This document shows positions 1 through 8,651 of a stretch of DNA of 64,000 bases, in pieces. A model generated the notes under the pieces. That model was not told the DNA's origin, ran no database searches, and saw nothing but the letters and a program-made list of their open reading frames with translations. The position numbers were made by a program, and so were the translations under genes. The first letter of the stretch is position 1, and the number at the start of each line of letters is the position of its first letter. The stretch is from PALSA-612 sp963765295 (GTDB lineage: Bacteria; Actinomycetota; Thermoleophilia; Gaiellales; Gaiellaceae), in contig CAVXVO010000006.1 in assembly GCA_963765295.1 (NCBI GenBank), positions 248,001 through 312,000 of the forward strand. The letters run 5' to 3'.

Positions 1-415
1 CCGCGTACCGCTCGGTCAGGAGCGGCAGCTCGCACGGGCGACTGAAGATGTTGGCCACCTTGATGTGGTGCGGCTCGAGCACGGCCGCGGCTTCGAAGAG
101 CAGCTCGCGCGTCCGATCGGCGGCCCGCCGCAACTCGTCGCCCGGGTCGAGGAACCAGTCGAGCAGGCACTCGAGCTCGAGGTACTCGAGCCCGTTGTCG
201 TCGAGCAACCGCTTCACGTCGCCGAGCGAGCGGGTCTCCAGGATGTGCTCGAGATCGGCGTGCCAGAGCCCGATGCCCTCGAACCCCGCCCGGCGGGCGT
301 TCTCGCAGCGGTCGGCGAGGTCGAACAGGCTCCACTCCCGCCCACCGTGCACCTCCACCGGCCCCGACGTCGTCCAGTAGAGCGCGACCAGAGCGTCGCC
401 ACTGTTCATTGACAC
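1..415 (-). CDS. Sugar phosphate isomerase/epimerase-like protein, N-terminal part (runs off left edge)
   Basis: The visible ~138 codons are the N-terminus of a protein whose gene continues beyond base 1. The translation contains FDLADRCENARRAGFEGIGL, then LEYLELECLLDWFLD and HHIKVANIF. This is the strand-helix spacing of the first repeats of an AP-endonuclease-type TIM barrel (xylose isomerase-like family, such as IolE/IolI). I chose the GTG at 415 because a TAGACT -10 box ends 6 nt upstream of it; an in-frame ATG at 409 is the alternative. It is divergent from the GMC oxidoreductase at 440. The family isomerises or epimerises sugars or hydroxy-acids in the cytoplasm. The substrate and the metal-ligand residues lie outside the window. 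Confidence 0.72.
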   Translation of the reverse strand, partial: MSMNSGDALVALYWTTSGPVEVHGGREWSLFDLADRCENARRAGFEGIGLWHADLEHILETRSLGDVKRLLDDNGLEYLELECLLDWFLDPGDELRRAADRTRELLFEAAAVLEPHHIKVANIFSRPCELPLLTERYA

Positions 416-421
416 CGAACA

Positions 422-431
422 AGTCTAAGCT
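422..431. promoter_or_regulatory. Overlapping divergent -10 boxes
   Basis: On the plus strand TAAGCT (426-431) lies 8 nt before the GTG of the GMC gene at 440. On the minus strand TAGACT (427-422) lies 6 nt before the GTG at 415. The two hexamers share the central TA. The spacing implies nearly leaderless transcripts in both directions. Assigned by motif and position only. Confidence 0.45.
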
Positions 432-439
432 GCGGGCTC

Positions 440-2024
440 GTGCCTGACTACGTCATCGTCGGCGGAGGCTCGGCGGGTTGCGTACTCGCCGGGCGGCTGA
501 GCGAGGACCCGGACGTGAGCGTGCTCCTGCTCGAGGCAGGCCCGCCGGACGTCGCGCCGGAGATCCGCATCCCGTTCGCCTTCCCCGCACTGTTCAAGTC
601 GGACCACGACTGGGACCTGCTCGGAGAGAAGGAGCCCGGGCTCGGCAGGGCGCCGGCTCTATCTGCCGCGCGGGCGGATGATCGGCGGCTGCGGCTCGAT
701 CAACGCGATGATCTACCTGCGCGGCCACCGGGTCGACTTCGACGACTGGGCCGCCGGCGGCGCCACCGGCTGGTCGTACGACGAAGTGCTGCCGTACTTC
801 AAGCGCGCCGAGGACAACGAGCGCGGCGAGGACGAGTTCCACGGCGTCGGCGGGCCGCTCGCCGTCTCGGAGAGCCGCTCGATGCAGCCGCTCGTCGACG
901 CGATGCTCGACGCGGCCGTCCAGGCCGGATACGAGCGCATCCCCGATCTGAACGTCGACCGCCCCGAGGGCGTCTCGCGCTTCCAGGTCAACCAGCGCAA
1001 CGGCAAGCGGTGCTCGACCGCCGACGCGTACCTGCACCCGGTCGCGGACCGGCCGAACCTGCAGGTGCGGACGAGCGTGCTCGCGCAGCGCCTCGTCTTC
1101 GACGGCAGCCGGGCGGTGGGTGTCGAGGTCGTCCAGGACGGCAGGGCCGAGACCGTCCACGCCGAGCGCGAGGTGATCGTCTCGGCCGGCGCCTACCAGT
1201 CGCCGGTCTTGCTGATGCTCTCCGGGATCGGGCCCGAGGAGGACCTCTCGCTCATCGGCCTGCCCGTGCGCGAGAACCTGCCGGTCGGCCGCAATCTCCA
1301 GGACCACTGCATGGTGAACGTCAACTTCACGACCGACGCTCCCGCGCTGTTCGGGATCCTCACGCCGGAGAACTTCGAGCTGCTCGAGAAGGAGGGCCGA
1401 GGGCCGCTCAGCTCGAACATCCCCGAAGCCGGCGGCTTCTTCCGCACGCGCGACGACCTGCCCGCGCCGGACATCGAGTTCCACTTCGCTCCGTCGATCT
1501 TCTACGACGAGGGCCTGAACGCGCCGACCGAGCCCGGGTATGCCTTCGGCCCGGTCCTGATCAAGCCCAACGCCCGCGGCTCCGTGAAGCTGCGGACGCC
1601 GATGCCCGACTCGAAGCCCCTCGTCCTGACCAACTTCCTCACCGACGAGGACGATCGCAGCCGGCTGGTCGCGGGCGTGCGGATCGCGCTCGACATCGCC
1701 TCACAGCCGGCGCTGAAGGCGGTCGAGCGTGGGCCGTTCAGCGTCCCCGACTCGGACTCGGAGGCGGACATCCTCGCCTGGGCCGAGCGTTGTGCGCAGA
1801 CCGTCTACCACCCGGCCTCGACCTGCGCGATCGGCTCCGTCGTCGATCCGGAGCTGCGCGTCTACGGGACGGAGGGGCTGCGTGTCGTCGACGCGTCGGT
1901 GATGCCGACGATCACGCGCGCCAACACCCACGCCGCGACCGTGATGATCGCCGAGAAGGCGTCTGACCTGATCCTCGGCAAGGCCCCGCTCGCACCGGCC
2001 GGCACTGCCCGGGCCGCGAACTAG
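440..2024 (+). CDS. GMC-family FAD oxidoreductase (choline dehydrogenase-like), interrupted by a +1 frameshift at 647
   Basis: A flavoprotein alcohol or choline dehydrogenase of the glucose-methanol-choline family. The FAD-binding Rossmann motif VGGGSAGCVLAGRL is at the N-terminus (GTG start at 440). The second FAD signature GRMIGGCGSINAMIYLRG follows around residue 80. The C-terminus has HPASTCAIG and NTHAATVMIAEKA, which carry the catalytic His/Asn region. The first 69 codons and the rest lie in different frames. Deleting the single A at 647 turns GGCAGGGCG into GGCGGGCG and restores a continuous 527-residue protein ending at 2024, a normal length for the family. I therefore treat this as one gene with a one-base insertion, probably a sequence error, although a recent mutation cannot be excluded. 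The substrate is unknown. Confidence 0.85.
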
Positions 2025-2040
2025 AAGCCGCTCGACGAAG

Positions 2041-4026
2041 TCAGCCGGCGCCCGAGCGCGTCTTCGCGTAGTCCGCGAACGGCTCGATCGCGGCCGGATC
2101 GACGAGCGCGTCGCGGCTGACGACCTCGCGGACGTCGGTGCCGGTGAGGATGCGCTTGACCGGGAGCTCGAGCTTCTTCCCCGTGAGCGTGCGCGGGATC
2201 GCGGGGACGGCGACGATCGCGTCCGGCGCATGGCGCGGCGAGAGCGCCGCGCGGAGCAGGCCGGCGATGCGCACACGAAGCTCGTCGTCGAGCTCGACCC
2301 CGGGCCGCATCACGACGAACAGCAGCAACTCGTCCGAGCCCTCGAGATGGACGACGAGGCTGTCCAGCACCTCCTCGATCTCCTCGACGACCGAGTACAG
2401 CTCGCTCGTGCCGAGCCGGACGCCGCCGCGGTTGAGCGTCGCGTCGGAGCGGCCGGTGATGACCGAGCTGCCGCGCTCCGTGAACATGATCCAGTCGCCG
2501 TGCCGCCAGACGCCGGGGAAGTGCTCGAAGTAGGCGGAGCGGTAACGCGAGCCGTCGGGGTCGTTCCAGAAGGCGACCGGCATCGACGGCATCGGCTCGG
2601 TGATGACGAGCTCGCCCAGCTCGCCCACGACCGGCTCACCCTCCGGTGAGTAGGCGGCCGAGGCGACGGCGAGGCAGCGCCCGGCGATCTCGCCGGCATA
2701 GACGGGAATCAGCGGGTTGCCCTGGACGATGCCCGTGCAGACGTCCGTGCCGCCGCTGCCGTTGTTCAGGAAGATCTCCGGCCCGAGCTGGTCGTAGAGC
2801 CACTCGAACCCCTCGAGCGGGAGCGGCGAGCCGGCGACGCCGAGCGACCGAAGCGACGAGAGGTCGAAGCTCCGTCCCGGCTCGATCCCCTCCTTGCGGC
2901 AGGCCATGATGAAGGCGGGGCTGAGCCCGAGCATCGTCGGGCGCGTCTCCTCGGCGAGCTGCCACTGGAACGCCATGTCCGGATAAGAGGGGTTGCCGTC
3001 GATCATCACGATCGACGCGCGCAGGAGCAGCGTCGAGGCGAGCGCGTTCCACATCATCCAGGCGGTCGTCGTGAACCACTGGAGGCGGTCACCCGGCTGC
3101 ATGTCCCAGCTCAGGCCGTGGTTCTTCAGCGCCTCGACGAGGATCCCGCCGTGGCCGTGCACGATCGCCTTCGGGAGCCCCGTCGTCCCGGAGGAGAAGA
3201 GGACGTAGAGGGGGTGCGCAACCGGCAGCGGGTCGAACTCGAGCGGGCCGGGCTCGGCGAGGAGCTCCTCCCAGGCCATCGCGTCGGGCAGCGTGTCGTC
3301 CTCACCGCCCGCGTAGGGCACGTGGACGACGGCCTCGAGGCTCGGCAGGGCAGCGCGGACCTCGGCGACCTGCCCGCGACGATCGATGCGCTTGTCCCCG
3401 TAGCGGTAGCCCGCGGCGGCGAGCAGCACCTTCGGCTCGAGCTGGCCGAGCCGGTCGAGCACGCTGCGGGGGCCGAATTCTGGCGGGCAGGTGGCCCAGA
3501 TCGCGCCCAGGCTCGCGCTGGCGAGGAAGGCGACCAGCGTCTCGGGGATGTTGGGCAGGTAGGCGACGACGCGATCGCCCGGCCCGACGCCGAGCCGCTG
3601 CAGCCCGACGCGCGCGCGGGCCACCTGCTCGCGCAGCTCGCCGAACGTGACCTCGAACGGATCGCGTGACTGCGAGCGCGCGACGATCGCGACCGAGTCG
3701 GTGTCCTCCTCGCGGCCGACCATGTGCGCTGCGAAGTTGAGCCGCGCGCCGGGAAACCACTCCGCGCCGGGCATGTCGCGCGAGGCGAGCACTCGCTCGT
3801 ACGGCGTGTCGGCCCGGATCTCGAAGAACTCCCAGACCGCCGACCAGAAGCCGTCCAGGTCGGTGACCGACCACCGCCAGAGCTCGTCGTAGCCGGGGAA
3901 GTCGAGCCCGCGCTCGCGGCGCAGCCAGGCCAGGTACCGGGCGAGCACCGAGTGCTCCCGGGCGTCCTCCGTCGGGGTCCAGACCACCTGACCGACGGCG
4001 AAGGGCCGTTGCTGCGAGACGCTCAC
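2041..4026 (-). CDS. aacS: Acetoacetyl-CoA synthetase
   Basis: An adenylate-forming ligase of 661 residues, the usual length of acetoacetate-CoA ligases. It would activate acetoacetate or a similar short acid with ATP and CoA. The P-loop SSGTTGLPKAIVHGHGG is near residue 275. It is followed by TTTAWMMWN and GSGGTDVCTG, characteristic of this family rather than of plain acetyl-CoA synthetase. The C-terminal TGKKLELPVKR near residue 617 carries the catalytic lysine. The GTG start at 4026 overlaps the TGA of the VOC gene by 4 bp, so the two are probably translationally coupled. It is the last gene of the minus-strand run and converges on the GMC gene. By context it may provide the final CoA-activation step of this catabolic operon. 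Confidence 0.9.
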   Translation of the reverse strand: MSVSQQRPFAVGQVVWTPTEDAREHSVLARYLAWLRRERGLDFPGYDELWRWSVTDLDGFWSAVWEFFEIRADTPYERVLASRDMPGAEWFPGARLNFAAHMVGREEDTDSVAIVARSQSRDPFEVTFGELREQVARARVGLQRLGVGPGDRVVAYLPNIPETLVAFLASASLGAIWATCPPEFGPRSVLDRLGQLEPKVLLAAAGYRYGDKRIDRRGQVAEVRAALPSLEAVVHVPYAGGEDDTLPDAMAWEELLAEPGPLEFDPLPVAHPLYVLFSSGTTGLPKAIVHGHGGILVEALKNHGLSWDMQPGDRLQWFTTTAWMMWNALASTLLLRASIVMIDGNPSYPDMAFQWQLAEETRPTMLGLSPAFIMACRKEGIEPGRSFDLSSLRSLGVAGSPLPLEGFEWLYDQLGPEIFLNNGSGGTDVCTGIVQGNPLIPVYAGEIAGRCLAVASAAYSPEGEPVVGELGELVITEPMPSMPVAFWNDPDGSRYRSAYFEHFPGVWRHGDWIMFTERGSSVITGRSDATLNRGGVRLGTSELYSVVEEIEEVLDSLVVHLEGSDELLLFVVMRPGVELDDELRVRIAGLLRAALSPRHAPDAIVAVPAIPRTLTGKKLELPVKRILTGTDVREVVSRDALVDPAAIEPFADYAKTRSGAG

Positions 4027-4514
4027 GGGCCCGGTGGGTAGGTCGCGTCGGGCTGCTGGTCCTCGCCGGGAACGCCGTCGAAGATCTCCGTGACGACGCC
4101 GAGGTCGCGGTCCGTGGGCAGGTAGGAGAACCTGACGCCGTTGTAGGTCCCGCCGAGCAGCACCTCCTGCCCGCGCGAGCCCAGCTCGGCGAGCGTCCCC
4201 TCGTAGTCGGGGACGGCGACGCCGACGTGGTGGACGCCCGGCCCGTGCTCGGCGAGGAAGCGCGCGTAGACGCTGCCCTCGTCCTGCGGCTCGATCAGCT
4301 CCCACTGGACCTCGCCGACCATCGCGATCGCGAGCCGCCACGAGCGCTCGACGGGCTGCCCGCCCTCGTGCATCCCGCTCACGTTCCCGGGATGGAACTC
4401 GTAGACGTCCCAGGGGCCGATGCCGTAGCCCTCGACGTAGGTCTTCATCGCCGCGTCGATGTCCGGCACGACGACGGCGACCTGCAACGTCCCGGTGAAG
4501 ACGGGGTCGCGCAC
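4023..4514 (-). CDS. VOC-superfamily protein (glyoxalase/dioxygenase fold)
   Basis: A 163-residue protein with two vicinal-oxygen-chelate half-modules. The first begins LQVAVVVPDIDAAMKTY and the second has GVHHVGVAVPDYEGTLAEL. The spaced His and Glu residues typical of metal ligands can be seen (VHHVGVAV and VTEIFDGV). The family includes glyoxalases, methylmalonyl-CoA epimerases and ring-cleaving dioxygenases; the size resembles small lyases or epimerases. The GTG start at 4514 shares one base with the stop of the upstream alcohol dehydrogenase, and its stop overlaps the acetoacetyl-CoA synthetase start. This places it firmly in the operon. The exact reaction cannot be assigned. Confidence 0.8.
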   Translation of the reverse strand: MRDPVFTGTLQVAVVVPDIDAAMKTYVEGYGIGPWDVYEFHPGNVSGMHEGGQPVERSWRLAIAMVGEVQWELIEPQDEGSVYARFLAEHGPGVHHVGVAVPDYEGTLAELGSRGQEVLLGGTYNGVRFSYLPTDRDLGVVTEIFDGVPGEDQQPDATYPPGP

Positions 4515-5524
4515 TAGGGAACGAGCACTGCGCGGCCGGTGACGTCGCCTGATCGCAGCGCGTCGAGCACGTCGTTCACGTCCTCGAGCGCGTGCGTCTC
4601 CGTGCGCAGCGTCACGTCGCCGCGGCCGTGCAGCTGCAGCAGCTCCCAGAGGTCGATCCAGCTGCCGACGAGGTTGCCCGCGATCGTCGTCTCTCCGACC
4701 ACCATCGCGACCGAGGGCACCGAGATCAGCCCGCCGTAGCCGACGGTGGAGTACAGCCCGCGGCGCGCCAGCATCTCCAGCCCGGCCGCGTGGGTCGCGT
4801 CCGTGGCCACGAAGTCGAGCACGACGTCGGCGCCGGTGCCGTTCGTCGCCTCGCGCACGTCGGCCGCGTCGGCGAGCACCTCGTGGGCACCCAGCTCGGC
4901 CGCCAGCGCCCGCCGCCGCTCGTCGGTGTCGACTGCGATCACCGAGCCGCCGCCGAGCACCCGCAGGAGCTGCAGCGCGATGTGCCCGACTCCGCCGACG
5001 CCGATCACGGCCGACGTCGAGCCCGGGACGAGTCGCGGGAGGAGCCTCTTGACCGCGTGGTAGGCGGTGATGCCTGCGTCGGCGTGGGGCGCCACGGCGA
5101 CCGGCTCCACGCCTGCTGGAAGCGGCACGAGCGAGCGCTCGTCGACGAGCACGAAGTCGGCGAAGCCGCCGTCGCGGGTGAGGCCGGTGAACTGGTGGCG
5201 CTCGCAGTGCATGTCGATCCCGCGCCGGCACGGCACGCAGAGACCACAGCTGTACGCCGGGTAGACGAGGACGGCGTCGCCCTCCTTGGCCGTGGTCACG
5301 TCGCTCCCGACCGCGTGCACCCAGCCGGCGTTCTCGTGGCCGAGGACGACCGGCGGCCGGAGACCGGCCGGCTCCATCAGGCCCTCCTGCGCGTGCAGGT
5401 CGGTGGCGCAGACCCCGGCGCCGCCGACTCTGACGACGACGTCGCGCGGGGCGACCGGCTCGGGCTCGGGCTTCTCGATCAGCTCGAGCGGCCGGTGGTA
5501 CTCGGAGAGCAGCGCCGCCCTCAC
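4514..5524 (-). CDS. Zinc-dependent alcohol dehydrogenase (MDR family)
   Basis: An NAD(P)-dependent medium-chain dehydrogenase of 336 residues. Catalytic zinc ligands are seen in GAGVCATDLH and GHENAGWVHAVG. The structural zinc lobe has the four-cysteine pattern CGLCVPCRRGIDMHC. The Rossmann motif GVGGVGHIALQLL binds the cofactor. It would oxidise an alcohol to an aldehyde or ketone in the cytoplasm. The GTG start overlaps the stop of the upstream GMC gene by 4 bp (GTGA) and the TAG stop shares one base with the next gene, so the genes are tightly coupled. Substrate unknown; by context it handles the product or substrate of the GMC dehydrogenase. Confidence 0.9.
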   Translation of the reverse strand: MRAALLSEYHRPLELIEKPEPEPVAPRDVVVRVGGAGVCATDLHAQEGLMEPAGLRPPVVLGHENAGWVHAVGSDVTTAKEGDAVLVYPAYSCGLCVPCRRGIDMHCERHQFTGLTRDGGFADFVLVDERSLVPLPAGVEPVAVAPHADAGITAYHAVKRLLPRLVPGSTSAVIGVGGVGHIALQLLRVLGGGSVIAVDTDERRRALAAELGAHEVLADAADVREATNGTGADVVLDFVATDATHAAGLEMLARRGLYSTVGYGGLISVPSVAMVVGETTIAGNLVGSWIDLWELLQLHGRGDVTLRTETHALEDVNDVLDALRSGDVTGRAVLVP

Positions 5525-6921
5525 GACAGGTGCTCCGCGAGGCGGGTCGCGAGCGCCATGATCGTCAGCGACGGGTTCACCGACATCGTCCGCGGGACGA
5601 GCGAGCCGTCGCCGACGTACAGGCCCTCGACGCCGTGCACGCGGCCGTTCCGGTCGACCGCGGAGCGCGCGGGGTCGTCGCCCATGCGGCAGCTGCCCTG
5701 GACGTGCGTCGAGGCGATCCCGGTCCAGCAGACCTGCGTCGCGCCGGCCGCCTCCAGCACCTTACGGCTGAAGTAGACCGAGTCGGCGAGCCGCCTCTGC
5801 TCCCGCTCGTTGAAGGCAACGTCGAAGCGCTCCACGCCGTCCTCGACGACCACGGACGCGTTGTTCTCGTCGTTGACCATCGCCAGCACGCCGATCCAGT
5901 GCCGGAACTTGCTCACGGCCTCGGTCAGGCGCGGCCCCCACATCGGGCCGTCCTCGTCGCGGATCGTGGTCGCGAACGAGATCGGGTCCTGGATCGTCGA
6001 GCACTCGATCACGAAGCCGCCGTCCTCGTCGTGCTGGAAGTCCATGCAGTGCGACGAGATCGGATAGGTCATGTGCGCGTCCTGCGGCTCGTCGAACAGG
6101 CCGTAGACGAGCCGTACCGGATGCAGGCCGAGATTCGCGCCGATCGCCGCCGAGTCGAGCCCGGACCGCTTGAGGATCTGCGGTGTGTTCAGCGCGCCGC
6201 CGGCGACGACGACGGTGTCGGCGTGAACCGTGTGGCGCTCCCCGCCAGCGTCGGTGTACTCGATTCCGGTTGCCCTGCCGCCGTCGACGACGACGCGATC
6301 GACCGCCGACTCCGGGCGGAGCTCGAGCAGCCCGCGCGCCCAGGCGTCGGCGATGTACGTGTTCGCGGTCGACTTGCCCGCGTTGGTCGGGCAGCCCTGC
6401 AGGCAGGAGCCGCAGTGCATGCAGTTCCCGTCCGTGTACGCCATCACCGGCTCGAGCTCGTGGCCGAGCTTCTCGAACCCGGCTGCCACCGTGCGCACGC
6501 ACTTCTGCCAGTCGCTCCGCTCGCGCACGCCCAGCCGCTGCTCGACGCGGTCGTAGTAGGGGTCGAGGTCGGAGCGGGCGAACGGCGTCGAGCCGTCGCT
6601 GGTCAGGCCGGTCGCCTCGTGCCACTTGGCGACGTCCTTCTCGTGCGCGCGCAGCGCGACCTTCGTGTTGATCGTCGTCGTGCCGCCGACACAACGACCT
6701 GCGAGGAACGCGACGACGTCCCCGTCCGGAAGGTGGGCGAACCGGATCGGCCAGAACAGGTCGTGCGTCGCCTTCGCCTCCCAGCGCGAGAAGTCGGCCG
6801 CGGTCAGGTGCGGGCCGGTCTCAAGCAGCAGGACGTCGCGGCCGCGCTGGGCGAGCTCGCCGGCCACGACGCCTCCCCCCGCGCCCGAACCGACCACGAC
6901 GACGTCGAACGATTCCGTCAC
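5521..6921 (-). CDS. GMC oxidoreductase, gluconate 2-dehydrogenase large-subunit type
   Basis: A 466-residue FAD flavoprotein. The N-terminal VVVVGSGAGGGVVAGELAQ binds FAD; GRCVGGTTTINTKVALR is the second family signature. The C-terminus has STHVQGSCRMG and MSVNPSLTIMALA with the active-site His and Asn. An unusual feature is CMHCGSCLQGCP near residue 140, a ferredoxin-like cysteine cluster known from some long-chain alcohol and sugar-acid GMC enzymes. The GTG start at 6921 overlaps the stop of the small-subunit gene by 4 bp. That pairing with a gluconate-dehydrogenase subunit-3-like protein suggests a two-subunit dehydrogenase passing electrons onward. No Tat signal is visible on either subunit. 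Confidence 0.88.
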   Translation of the reverse strand: MTESFDVVVVGSGAGGGVVAGELAQRGRDVLLLETGPHLTAADFSRWEAKATHDLFWPIRFAHLPDGDVVAFLAGRCVGGTTTINTKVALRAHEKDVAKWHEATGLTSDGSTPFARSDLDPYYDRVEQRLGVRERSDWQKCVRTVAAGFEKLGHELEPVMAYTDGNCMHCGSCLQGCPTNAGKSTANTYIADAWARGLLELRPESAVDRVVVDGGRATGIEYTDAGGERHTVHADTVVVAGGALNTPQILKRSGLDSAAIGANLGLHPVRLVYGLFDEPQDAHMTYPISSHCMDFQHDEDGGFVIECSTIQDPISFATTIRDEDGPMWGPRLTEAVSKFRHWIGVLAMVNDENNASVVVEDGVERFDVAFNEREQRRLADSVYFSRKVLEAAGATQVCWTGIASTHVQGSCRMGDDPARSAVDRNGRVHGVEGLYVGDGSLVPRTMSVNPSLTIMALATRLAEHLS

Positions 6922-7292
6922 GCGATCCCCATGTACGACCAGTCCTTGCTGAGCCGGGTCGCGAGCGGCGAATTGAAGTCGATCTCGGCCCACGCCCCCG
7001 GCCCCTCGCGGCCCGGCGCGACGAAGTCGCTGTAGTACGCCTCGATCGCCAGCGCACGGACGAACGCGAACTCCGGCGTCCGCTCCTTCCCCGCCAGCGC
7101 CTCGGCGCTCCCGGACGCGGGCGCGAGCGCGTCGATCGCGTCGATGGCGTGCCCGCGCACCGGCGATGGCATCCCCGCGAGCAGGGCGTCGAGGTAGACG
7201 ACCGGCCCGACCCGGCTCGACCCGGGGACGATCAGCTCGCAGAGCGCCTCGAGCGTCGCCGCCCGCTGCTCGTCGAGAGTCCGCAGAGCCAT
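6918..7292 (-). CDS. Gluconate 2-dehydrogenase subunit 3-like protein
   Basis: A 124-residue protein resembling the small (gamma) subunit of FAD-dependent gluconate or sorbitol dehydrogenases. It has the family start RTLDEQRAATLEALCELIVP, a helical middle and the end PLATRLSKDWSYMGIA. In homologues this subunit accompanies a GMC flavoprotein and is often exported with it by the Tat system. Here no twin-arginine signal is visible, so a cytoplasmic or unexported complex is likely. The ATG at 7292 is the only good start. The stop overlaps the start of the GMC gene, which supports a stable complex with that product. Confidence 0.78.
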   Translation of the reverse strand: MALRTLDEQRAATLEALCELIVPGSSRVGPVVYLDALLAGMPSPVRGHAIDAIDALAPASGSAEALAGKERTPEFAFVRALAIEAYYSDFVAPGREGPGAWAEIDFNSPLATRLSKDWSYMGIA

Positions 7293-7302
7293 CGGCGTGA
7301 CC

Positions 7303-7902
7303 CTAACGGTCGAGTTCCTCGCCCGCGAGCCAGCGCGCGCCGCTCGCGTACAGCGCCTCGACCTCGGGGCCTTTGAGCCCCGGCATGTCCGGCTTGACCT
7401 GGAAGCCGAGCCCGGTCTGCAGGTAGGCGAGGTGCCGGTAGCCGACGGGGAACGACTCGAGCTGCGCCCGGTCGAGCCGGAGGGTCGCCGACGGGTCGAC
7501 CGGGGCGATGCGGTCCTGCTCGTAGATGGGCTGGCGAAGGACGATCCCCCAGCGCCCGCCGCGCGTTTCGAGGAAGTCGTAGAAGCGTCCCGTGCAGACG
7601 ACGTCGCACTCGACACCCTCGACGTCCGCGCGCTGCGTGATCGTCATCTTCGTCTGTGCGACCGCCCGCGGCGCCGACACCTCGAGCGACGTTCCGCCGA
7701 GGAAGTGGAGGATGCGCACGCCGCGCTCGAAGCCCTCGCGGCTGACCCGGATGAAGTCGTCGGCCGTGCCCTGGAACCAGGTCGCCATCATCCGGCCGTC
7801 GTCGTGCCAGACAAGCCGGAACCGGTCCCAGTCGCCCGCGTCGCGCCAGACGACCCAGTCCTGGACGAGCCGCCGGATCGCCTGCTCGTCGGCGTCGCTC
7901 AT
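7303..7902 (-). CDS. SnoaL/NTF2-like protein
   Basis: A 199-residue protein whose first ~140 residues match the SnoaL-like NTF2 fold. The start is DADEQAIRRLVQDWVVWRDA, then DWDRFRLVWHDDGRMMATWF, the usual cone-shaped-barrel opening, and RGGRWGIVLRQPIYEQDRI is the last strand. The ~60-residue tail (TGLGFQVKPDMPGLKGPE) is not typical of a minimal SnoaL domain. Proteins of this fold act as isomerases, dehydratases or ring-hydroxylating small subunits. It overlaps the livF stop by 4 bp at its ATG, so it belongs to the transporter-dehydrogenase operon. The function is unresolved. Confidence 0.72.
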   Translation of the reverse strand: MSDADEQAIRRLVQDWVVWRDAGDWDRFRLVWHDDGRMMATWFQGTADDFIRVSREGFERGVRILHFLGGTSLEVSAPRAVAQTKMTITQRADVEGVECDVVCTGRFYDFLETRGGRWGIVLRQPIYEQDRIAPVDPSATLRLDRAQLESFPVGYRHLAYLQTGLGFQVKPDMPGLKGPEVEALYASGARWLAGEELDR

Positions 7903-8651
7903 CCGATGTCGATGCTCTCGACGGCCGGGTGCTCCCGGAGCAGGTAGGCGGAGTGGAGCCGCTCGGGGTGGGCCTTCAGCTCGGCGGCGGTGCCGTGGTA
8001 GACGATCCGGCCGCCCTCGATCACGTAGGCGCTCTCCGCGAGCGCGAGCGCGACGTGGACGAACTGCTCGATCAGGAGCACGCCGACGCCCTGCGACGCG
8101 GCCTCCTGCAGCGCGGGCATCAGCCGCTGGACGATCACCGGCGCCAGGCCGAGCGAGAGCTCGTCGACGAGCATGATCTTCGGCCGCGACACGAGCGCCT
8201 GTGCGAGGACGACCATCTGCTGCTCGCCGCCGGAGAGCGTCCGCGCGATCGCCTTCCAGCGCGACTCGAGATGGGGGAAGAGCTCGGTCGCGTACTCGAT
8301 GCCCCGCTTTGCGTCCTCCCGGCCGAGCGCATAGGTGGCAACCCGGATGTTGTCCTCGACGGTCAGGTCGGGAAGAAGCCGGCGCCCCTCGGGCACGATC
8401 GCGACTCCTGCCTGGCGGATCTGCTCGGGCCGCAGCTTCGTCAGCTTCTGCCCGGCAAGCGAAACCTCGCCGCCATTCGAGCGGAGCACACCCCCGACGG
8501 CGAGTACCATCGTCGACTTGCCGGCGCCGTTCGGGCCGAGCAGGGTCGTCACCGATCCCTGCGGAACGTCGAGCGAGATCCCGTGCAGCACGGGGTGGCC
8601 TCCGCGCGAAACCTTGAGTCCGTCGATCTTGAGCGTGACGCCGTCGCTCAC
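7899..8651 (-). CDS. livF: Branched-chain amino acid-type ABC transporter, ATP-binding protein LivF
   Basis: A 250-residue ATPase of the HAAT importer family. It has Walker A GPNGAGKST, Q-loop region, signature LSGGEQQMVVLAQAL and Walker B IMLVDELSLGLAP, with the LLIEQFVH switch region typical of LivF. It would energise uptake with LivG on the cytoplasmic face of the LivHM permease. The GTG start overlaps the livG stop by 4 bp. The HAAT family carries many substrates besides leucine, including aromatic acids, amides and urea. The catabolic neighbours suggest a carboxylic acid or amide rather than an amino acid here. Confidence 0.92.
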   Translation of the reverse strand: MSDGVTLKIDGLKVSRGGHPVLHGISLDVPQGSVTTLLGPNGAGKSTMVLAVGGVLRSNGGEVSLAGQKLTKLRPEQIRQAGVAIVPEGRRLLPDLTVEDNIRVATYALGREDAKRGIEYATELFPHLESRWKAIARTLSGGEQQMVVLAQALVSRPKIMLVDELSLGLAPVIVQRLMPALQEAASQGVGVLLIEQFVHVALALAESAYVIEGGRIVYHGTAAELKAHPERLHSAYLLREHPAVESIDIG

